This document shows, one piece after another, positions 59,119-64,000 of a stretch of 64,000 nt of DNA. The notes under the pieces were generated by a model that did not search any database, was not told the DNA's origin, and worked only from the letters and a program-made list of their open reading frames with translations. Made by a program: the position numbers and the translations under genes. Positions within the stretch are counted from its first letter, which is position 1. Each line of letters opens with the position of its first letter. This DNA comes from Oscillospiraceae bacterium (GTDB lineage Bacteria; Bacillota; Clostridia; Oscillospirales; Ruminococcaceae): positions 1 through 64,000 of the forward strand of contig SFFD01000004.1 in assembly GCA_004556975.1 (NCBI GenBank), in the 5' to 3' direction.

Positions 59119-59382
59119 TCAGCCTTTAAGTCCTCTGGACTGGCGGTCCATATCTTCAACAACAATGTCAAAGATTTCGCCCTTTGTGCTGCAGTATTCA
59201 AGCACCTTCCAGGGAGTATTGGTATGATAATGAATTTTTATAAGATCCTCGTCGCCCACCGCAATAAGGCAGTCGCCGGGGATATTGTCCATAAGGTAAT
59301 CGTGGATTTCATCCTCGTCAAGGTCGGTATCGGTTCTTTCAATAAGAAGCTGGGTGTCGTATCTGTATTCGCTTTCAAGCAT
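59119..59382 (-). CDS. Stand-alone FakA-middle-domain-like protein
   Basis: 87 residues. The sequence YRYDTQLLIERTDTDLDEDEIHDYLMDNIPGDCLIAVGDEDLIKIHYHTNTPWKVLEYCSTKGEIFDIVVEDM matches the middle domain of DAK2/FakA-type kinases (ferredoxin-like, with the HxHT motif) but occurs here without the DAK2 or DegV-binding parts. In fatty acid kinase this region dimerises and contacts substrate. A role as a partner of FakA, FakB or DegV proteins is only an idea. Follows the BlaI-like gene by three bases. Confidence 0.72.
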   Translation of the reverse strand: MLESEYRYDTQLLIERTDTDLDEDEIHDYLMDNIPGDCLIAVGDEDLIKIHYHTNTPWKVLEYCSTKGEIFDIVVEDMDRQSRGLKG

Positions 59383-59385
59383 GGT

Positions 59386-59904
59386 TTATTCCTCCTTTTG
59401 TGCTTCTGCCGCTTTTGCTTCTTCCTCTGCCTTTTTTCTTGCTTTTTCGGCTTCGTATTCGTCACGCTCGCGGCAAATCTGTGCCATGACCTCTTTTATT
59501 GCCTGCTTGCGCGCTTCATCGGTGACCGCGCGCTGGAAAGTTCCGTTGGCTTCGTCGATTTTTTTGCCTTCATTTTCGCTGAAAACCTCGCCCGGAAGCC
59601 CCATTCCGCAGGAAAGAGCCGTCAGCAGCGCGTTGCCCTCCGCCCTTGCGGCGTCGACAAAGCCGGATTCGAAGCCCACTTCTTCACGGCCGACAATGGG
59701 CGTATATATATGGGGTGAAACGGTTGCGTCCTCGCTTACTGCGCCCTTTGTTACCATCTGAAGAAGCACTACGCGGATGGCGTCGATTCTGTTTGGCGTT
59801 ACCGCATTGCCAAGGGCCGCTTTGGTAAGTGCATGAAGAGTCATCTGCCCGTTTTCCCAAAGTATTTCCATAAGTTCTCTTTGTGTTCCGGTAAGTTTTA
59901 TCAT
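59386..59904 (-). CDS. BlaI-like winged-helix protein with acidic coiled tail
   Basis: 172 residues. The N-terminal 60 residues resemble a BlaI/penicillinase-repressor winged helix (LTGTQRELMEILWENGQMTLHALTKAALG; DAIRVVLLQMVTKGAVSE). The remainder is unlike BlaI and ends in a Glu/Lys/Ala coiled coil (EYEAEKARKKAEEEAKAAEAQ). It pairs with the FakA-middle-domain gene by a three-base gap, so both probably work together; the ligand is unknown. Confidence 0.65.
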   Translation of the reverse strand: MIKLTGTQRELMEILWENGQMTLHALTKAALGNAVTPNRIDAIRVVLLQMVTKGAVSEDATVSPHIYTPIVGREEVGFESGFVDAARAEGNALLTALSCGMGLPGEVFSENEGKKIDEANGTFQRAVTDEARKQAIKEVMAQICRERDEYEAEKARKKAEEEAKAAEAQKEE

Positions 59905-59944
59905 TTTTATTCCTCCGTAAAAGAAGATTTTTTTGCTTTTGTGC

Positions 59945-60661
59945 TCAAATAACTGAACCGCCGTTCACGTTAAGCACTGCTCCGGTGATATATGAGGCTT
60001 TTTCGCCCGCAAGGAATACAACGGCTTCCGCAATGTCTTCCGGCGCGCCTATGCGGCCCACAGGCGTTTCTTCGATAATTCCGTCCCAATCCTCTTTTGA
60101 AAGATGGGCGTTCATATCGGTTTTTACGGCGCCCGGAGCAACGCAGTTCACCCTTATTCCGGAAGGGCCAAGCTCTTTTGCCATAGATTTGGTATACCCT
60201 ATGACGGCGGCTTTTGCCGCCGAATAGTGGCATTCGCAGCTTCCGCCGGTAACGCCCCAGATGGAAGAAATATTCACAATGCTGCCGTGCTGTTTATTCA
60301 GCATATTGCTCAAAGCGCGCTTGCAGCAATTAAAGACTCCTTTTACATTAACTTTGAATATTTTTTCCCATTCTTCATCGGTGCAATCCTGAAAAACGCC
60401 CACAACAGAAATTGCGGCGTTGTTTACAAGAACCTCCACCGACCCAAGCTCGCGCTCGACGGAATCAAACATGGCGCAAACCTCGTCATATTGCGAAACG
60501 TCCGCGCGGTATGCCCTTCCGCCGATTTCCGCCGCCAAAGCTTCGGCTTTTTCAGCGCTGTTTTTATAATTCACCGCCACGATATATCCCTCATCGGCGA
60601 GGCGGCGGCAAATGGCTTCGCCGATTCCGCGGCTTCCCCCGGTAACAAGTGCGACCGCCAC
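59945..60661 (-). CDS. fabG: Short-chain dehydrogenase, FabG-like
   Basis: 238-residue SDR with cofactor motif VTGGSRGIGEAICR, NNAAISVVG, active-site Ser in NISSIWG and YSAAKAAVIGYTKSMAKEL, and the C-terminal VVFLAGEKASYITGAVLNVNGG. The family includes 3-oxoacyl-ACP reductases; without other fab genes nearby a metabolic oxidoreductase is equally possible. Starts with ATG 60661 preceded by AGGTGATACC. Confidence 0.85.
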   Translation of the reverse strand: MAVALVTGGSRGIGEAICRRLADEGYIVAVNYKNSAEKAEALAAEIGGRAYRADVSQYDEVCAMFDSVERELGSVEVLVNNAAISVVGVFQDCTDEEWEKIFKVNVKGVFNCCKRALSNMLNKQHGSIVNISSIWGVTGGSCECHYSAAKAAVIGYTKSMAKELGPSGIRVNCVAPGAVKTDMNAHLSKEDWDGIIEETPVGRIGAPEDIAEAVVFLAGEKASYITGAVLNVNGGSVI

Positions 60662-60736
60662 GGTATCACCTCCAAAAAGCGCAGCCCCCGTATATCATTA
60701 CTTTTATATAATAGCACATTCCTTTTTGATTATCAA

Positions 60737-60765
60737 TTGCTATTTTGTTAATTGGGTGCTATACT
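60737..60765 (+). promoter_or_regulatory. Promoter of alaX-GNAT operon
   Basis: TTGCTA (60737-60742), 17-base spacer and TATACT (60760-60765), 25 bases before the GTG start. Confidence 0.65.
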
Positions 60766-60789
60766 GTATTTTAGATTAGGGGGGATTTT

Positions 60790-61941
60790 GTGCTTCCGAC
60801 AGAAAGACTTTTTGATAAAGACCCGTATATGACCGAATTTTCCGCCACGGTGCTTTTCTGGAAGCAGGCGGAGGGCGCTTTTTTTGCCGCACTTGACAAA
60901 ACGGCGTTTTTTCCGGAAGGTGGCGGCCAGTTCTGCGACCTTGGCACTCTTTATAACGCGGACGTGCTTGACGTTCAGGAGGATGAAAACGGCGTTATCT
61001 GGCATAAAATCAATAAGCCTCTTGAAACCGGAATAACAGTCACGGGGCATATTGATTGGCGCCGCCGTTTTGATTTTATGCAGCAGCACAGCGGAGAGCA
61101 TATTTTCTCGGGGCTTGCCCATACTCATTTCGGCGCGGCAAATGTCGGCTTTCACCTTGGGCTTGAGGTTACCACCATTGACCTTGACGTTCCCCTGAAC
61201 GAAAAAAAGGTGAATATGCTTGAGCGCGAAGCCAACGAAGCCGTATATAAAAACCTGCCCGTTGAAATAAGCTATCCTTCAAAAGCGGAACTTGCCGTAA
61301 TTCCCTATCGCAGTAAAAAGGAGCTTTCGGGCAGGGTTCGCATAGTGACTGTGCCGGGATATGACATATGCGCCTGCTGCGGCACTCACGTTGCGAGAAC
61401 CGGTGAAATCGGCATTATAAAGATAACCTCGTTTCAGAATTATAAGGGCGGAACGCGGCTTTTTATGCTGTGCGGCGGCCGTGCCTTTGCGGATTATCAG
61501 CGCAAGAACGCCGATATTCAGCATGTTACGACTTCCCTTTCCATAAAGCCGGAAGAGCTTTGCCAAGGCGTGGAACGCCTTTGCGACGAAATTACGGCGC
61601 ACAAAATTTATGAAAGCTCCGTTAAAAGAGAGCTTTTTGCCTTAAAGGCAAAAAGCCTTGGAAGCGGAGAGCGAGTCGCAGTTTTTGAAGAAAATCTTTC
61701 TTCCGACGAAATCCGGCGTTTCTGCCTTATCCTTGCCGAAAGCTTTGGAATTGCGGCTGTTTTCTGCGGCAAAAACGAAGAATGGAAATATTCCGTCGCG
61801 TCAAAAAAGCTTGATTGCCTCGGCGTTTCAAAAGCGCTTAACCAGGCGTTTTGCGGACGGGGCGGCGGCAAGCCCGAGCTTGTTCAGGGCAGCTGCCGCG
61901 GCACGCGCGAAAAAATCAAAGCCTTTTTTGATGCTCTTTGA
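60790..61941 (+). CDS. Alanyl-tRNA editing protein (AlaX-like, long form)
   Basis: 383 residues related to the AlaRS editing domain. The metal site HxxxH in MQQHSGEHIFSGLAH and CxxC-H in DICACCGTHVARTGEIGII are intact, so hydrolysis of Ser- or Gly-tRNA-Ala is expected. The barrel AALDKTAFFPEGGGQFCDLGTL is typical of AlaX. The C-terminal part (residues 250-383) resembles a DHHA1 domain and ends with GRGGGKPELVQGSC. GTG start at 60790 after GGGGGGA. GNAT gene follows. Confidence 0.92.
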   Translation: MLPTERLFDKDPYMTEFSATVLFWKQAEGAFFAALDKTAFFPEGGGQFCDLGTLYNADVLDVQEDENGVIWHKINKPLETGITVTGHIDWRRRFDFMQQHSGEHIFSGLAHTHFGAANVGFHLGLEVTTIDLDVPLNEKKVNMLEREANEAVYKNLPVEISYPSKAELAVIPYRSKKELSGRVRIVTVPGYDICACCGTHVARTGEIGIIKITSFQNYKGGTRLFMLCGGRAFADYQRKNADIQHVTTSLSIKPEELCQGVERLCDEITAHKIYESSVKRELFALKAKSLGSGERVAVFEENLSSDEIRRFCLILAESFGIAAVFCGKNEEWKYSVASKKLDCLGVSKALNQAFCGRGGGKPELVQGSCRGTREKIKAFFDAL

Positions 61942-61976
61942 TTTCCCTGTAAATAATAAAAGCGGAGGTGCTTTTT

Positions 61977-62744
61977 GTGGATAAATACGACGTTGTAAAA
62001 ACAGTAAAAAAACAGCTTGCCATTGACATGAACTGCTCCGAAAGCGATTTTGAAAGCTGCGAAATCGTGGTTACGGAAGCGGCAAAGAACCCCGGCCGCA
62101 ATATGTTCGGCGATTGTGACAGAATGCTTAACGGCTGCTGCTTCGGCGGCTCCGCGGTTTTTTCCGTAAACCGCGAGCTTATCTCAGAGCTTAAAACCCT
62201 TTTTGCGGGTCATGACCCAAGCTGGATTTTTGAGCCGAAAACCCTTGTGGCGCTTGAAGAAAAGCTGTATTTAAGCGGTCACAATATAAGCGATATGTAC
62301 CAGTATTACGTTCCCGACCCCGAAGTTGCAAAGACCGAGGAAAAGTTTGACATACAGTGGATTGAGCAGGATGAGCTAAAGCAATATCTTGACCTTTCCG
62401 TAGCGCAGGACGCCCTTGGTTTTGACGAGGGCGCGCCCGATATTCTTGCGGTTGCCGCAAAAGACAACGGAAAAATTGTCGGCATGGCCGCCGCCTCTTT
62501 AGACAGCCCGCTTTTCTGGCAGATTGGCGCCCAGGTGCTTCCCGAATACCGCGGGCAGGGCATTGCCACAAACCTTGTCGGGCTTCTTAAGGACGAAACC
62601 CTTAAGCGCGGGGCAATTCCCTATTTCGGAAGCTTTTCCACCCACGCCGTTTCTCAAAGCGTGGGCTATGCCGCAGGATTTTTCCCCTGCTGGTCAAAAA
62701 TTATTTCAAGCCCCCGCACCGACGAATTCCTCGGTTACAGATAA
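61977..62744 (+). CDS. GNAT-domain protein with a long N-terminal extension
   Basis: 255 residues. The C-terminal half is a GNAT fold (DILAVAAKDNGKIVGMAAAS; IGAQVLPEYRGQGIATNLVGLLKDET, the acetyl-CoA motif). The first 130 residues form another domain with DRMLNGCCFGGSAVFSVNRELISELKTLF and are not familiar. This combination is common in Clostridia next to alaX-like genes. GTG start at 61977, seven bases after GGAGGT. Confidence 0.82.
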   Translation: MDKYDVVKTVKKQLAIDMNCSESDFESCEIVVTEAAKNPGRNMFGDCDRMLNGCCFGGSAVFSVNRELISELKTLFAGHDPSWIFEPKTLVALEEKLYLSGHNISDMYQYYVPDPEVAKTEEKFDIQWIEQDELKQYLDLSVAQDALGFDEGAPDILAVAAKDNGKIVGMAAASLDSPLFWQIGAQVLPEYRGQGIATNLVGLLKDETLKRGAIPYFGSFSTHAVSQSVGYAAGFFPCWSKIISSPRTDEFLGYR

Positions 62745-62757
62745 TTTTATTGCAGAC

Positions 62758-62796
62758 AAGAAGCCCTCTCCGCCGCGGCGGAGAGGGCTTCTTTGC
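62758..62796 (+). terminator. Terminator after the GNAT gene
   Basis: A 17-bp stem with core AGCCCTCTCCGCC and a 2-base loop, then TTTGC and further T. Confidence 0.85.
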
Positions 62797-63703
62797 GGCT
62801 TTTTTGGGGTTTTCTGCGGAACCTCGCCGCGTATTCCGGTTTGCTGTGCCGGGCGAGGCGGCGGAAGCGCCCTCCACAGTGCCAACTGCGGCTCAGCCGC
62901 CTTGATAAGTGTGCGCCTTGCACCGCACTCCTCGGCTCCCCTTGTTTACAAGGGGAGCTGTCAGCGAAGCTGACTGAGGGGTTGTATCCGTGACAAGGGA
63001 AAGCGTTTACTCTGATTTACTGCCCCACAATATCTCTCCGCGCTTCCGTCACCTCGGCGAAGCTTACCCCTTTTCTTTTGTAACCAAAAGAAAAGCCGTA
63101 AGACGGTAAAAGAAAAGTTTCGCCCCCTACTTTTAGCTTAGCGTTTCTTCACAAGTGCTATTAAGGCGTTGGTTTGCCCCTTTGCCGTTCTCCGCTCACG
63201 CTTCGGCTTTCGCTATTCTCGCGTTCGCGGACGGCGGCAGTCGAAATTCCTCGCTTCATCCTCCACAGGAGGCGCTCGGAATTTCTACCCGACGGGGGGA
63301 ATAAACGCTCCACCGGAGACGGAGCGATTTCTAATCTCAACCGCCTCCCCGACGGGGTCCCGGGCGGTTTTTCAGTTTCCCTCGGATGCTCGACCGCCGG
63401 AGGTTCTTCGCACCGGCTGAGGTTATTTATTTTAATGCCGCGGCAAAAAGCGCACACTCCGCAAGGCGGCTGAGCCGCGATTGGCGCGGCGAGGCGGCTC
63501 CGCCGCAAGCCGCAGAATTTTCAAAAGTGCGTGCCGCAGTTAAGCCCACTGTTAGCGGGCTGCCCTCATCCGGCACTGTGCGGCGCAGCGCCGCACAGTG
63601 CCACCTTCCCCAAGGGGAAGGCTATGCGCTCCGTCTGCCTCGTTGTGCACGGCGGAGCCGAGGTTCGCGCCCTATATACCGCGCCGTTCGCCAAAGCAGG
63701 CAA
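62797..63703. repeat. 900-bp non-coding mosaic of palindromic repeats
   Basis: No credible gene: the open frames are GC-skewed and Pro/Arg/Ala-rich without ribosome sites. Strong palindromes are present: GCTCCCCTTGT stem (62935-62958), GTCAGC-GAA-GCTGAC (62960-62974), CTTTTCTTTTG-TAAC-complement (63070-63095), CCGCC stem followed by TTTTT (63341-63375), a 14-bp stem GGCACTGTGCGGCG-CAG (63572-63602) and CCTTCCCC-AA-GGGGAAGG (63604-63621). Elements of this look are common intergenic repeats in Ruminococcaceae-type genomes. Confidence 0.75.
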
Positions 63704-63729
63704 CAAAAAACCCGGCGGAGCCGGGCTTT
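63704..63729 (-). terminator. Terminator after sdaAA
   Basis: CCCGGC-GGA-GCCGGG hairpin followed on the minus strand by TTTTTTG. Confidence 0.85.
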
Positions 63730-63733
63730 TGCT

Positions 63734-64000
63734 TTAATATTCTGTGTGTATATAGTTTTTCGCAAGACCGCCCTCCGAGGTCTCGCGATAGTGGCTGTTC
63801 ATATCCTTGCCCGTTTCGTACATGGTTTTTACCACCATGTCAAAGCTGATTTTTCTTGTGTTTGTGAGAAAATTTGCAAGAGAGAGGGAATTTATCGCAC
63901 GCATTGCGGCAACGGCGTTTCGCTCGATACAGGGTATCTGCACAAGGCCGTCGATAGGGTCGCAGGTAAGGCCGAGCATATGCTCCATTGATACCTCCGC
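63734..64000 (-). CDS. sdaAA: L-serine ammonia-lyase, Fe-S type, alpha subunit C-terminus (partial)
   Basis: Deaminates serine to pyruvate. Only the last 88 residues are in the window, running in from the right edge: EVSMEHMLGLTCDPIDGLVQIPCIERNAVAAMRAIN with the Cys ligands of the [4Fe-4S] cluster, and the ending GKDMNSHYRETSEGGLAKNY. Both cluster regions and the C-terminal glycine block are as in SdaAA. The ATG at 63988 is internal; the gene continues beyond the window. The neighbouring repeats isolate it from the GNAT gene. Confidence 0.92.
   Translation of the reverse strand, partial: AEVSMEHMLGLTCDPIDGLVQIPCIERNAVAAMRAINSLSLANFLTNTRKISFDMVVKTMYETGKDMNSHYRETSEGGLAKNYIHTEY

Noticed and set aside
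63169..63737. Small proline- and arginine-rich frames in the repeat region
   Set aside because: GC-rich palindromes create open frames; no ribosome site and no protein-like composition.

Overview
The window looks like a chromosomal stretch of an anaerobic, endospore-forming Firmicute of the class Clostridia, most likely a gut Ruminococcaceae/Oscillospiraceae relative. The reasons are the gene families: spoVD/ftsI-type PBP behind mraZ-rsmH-ftsL, yabP/yabQ/divIC, Mini-RNase III, YlxM-Ffh, HPr with both His15 and Ser46, GlpP-type antiterminator and DnaD/DnaC loader. Purine-rich Shine-Dalgarno sites, many TTG/GTG starts and short palindromic intergenic repeats fit the same group. No species is claimed.

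Layout. 1-2.4 kb (minus): dcw cluster start, mraZ, rsmH, ftsL, PBP (cut by the window edge), with an MraZ box. 2.6-3.9 kb: TfoX-like gene and two decaying genes (5'-truncated methyltransferase, frameshifted GNAT). 4-7.7 kb (minus): coiled-coil protein, coaD, rsmD, uvrC, HPr. 7.9-12.2 kb (minus): ylxM-ffh-rpsP-khpA-rimM-trmD-DUF554. 12.4-14.3 kb: a secreted protein of unknown function and an amidohydrolase.

14.4-28.2 kb (minus) is the centrepiece: a 17-gene ethanolamine-utilisation microcompartment operon in transcription order eutS, eutP, eutA, eutB, eutC, eutL, a BMC-H with a nucleic-acid-binding-like tail, eutE, two eutM-type BMC-H genes, eutT, pduL-type phosphotransacylase, eutJ, a TIGR02536-like protein, eutN, eutH, eutQ. 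Shell, B12 lyase, reactivase, adenosyltransferase, aldehyde dehydrogenase and phosphotransacylase together take ethanolamine to acetyl-phosphate inside a shell. No eutV/eutW regulator and no eutG alcohol dehydrogenase occur in the window. A second, divergent mini-locus at 34.3-35.7 kb carries two further eutS-type shell genes and an eutP-type gene.

28.2-40.3 kb: a 660-bp non-coding gap, an unknown protein, a PHP phosphoesterase, tRNA-Gly, an AraC/GyrI regulator broken by a 61-bp insertion between direct repeats, DnaD and DnaC loaders, a GNAT, the satellite eut locus, a serine-palmitoyltransferase-like enzyme overlapping a short-chain reductase, a zinc-ribbon membrane protein and prfB. 40.3-47.2 kb: M56/BlaI sensor pair with operators, rpsF-ssb-rpsR, htrA divergent from a CssRS-like two-component system with matching promoter sites. 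47.3-51.1 kb: cytidylate-kinase-like, amidohydrolase, S1, divIC, yabQ, yabP, and a 50-aa Q/N/S/K-rich protein. 51.3-64 kb: mrnC-yitT, cysK with a short Cys/Ser-rich leader ORF, HD hydrolase, mnmA, Fe-S-type Rrf2 regulator, glpP-like, HAD, polysaccharide deacetylase, long HPF, a stand-alone FakA-middle-domain protein, a BlaI-like protein, fabG-like, alaX, GNAT, then almost 1 kb of palindromic non-coding repeats and the end of sdaAA.

Outside the genes the most striking signal is over-representation and clustering of the heptamer TGAGCAC/GTGCTCA, including pairs that build a terminator stem.
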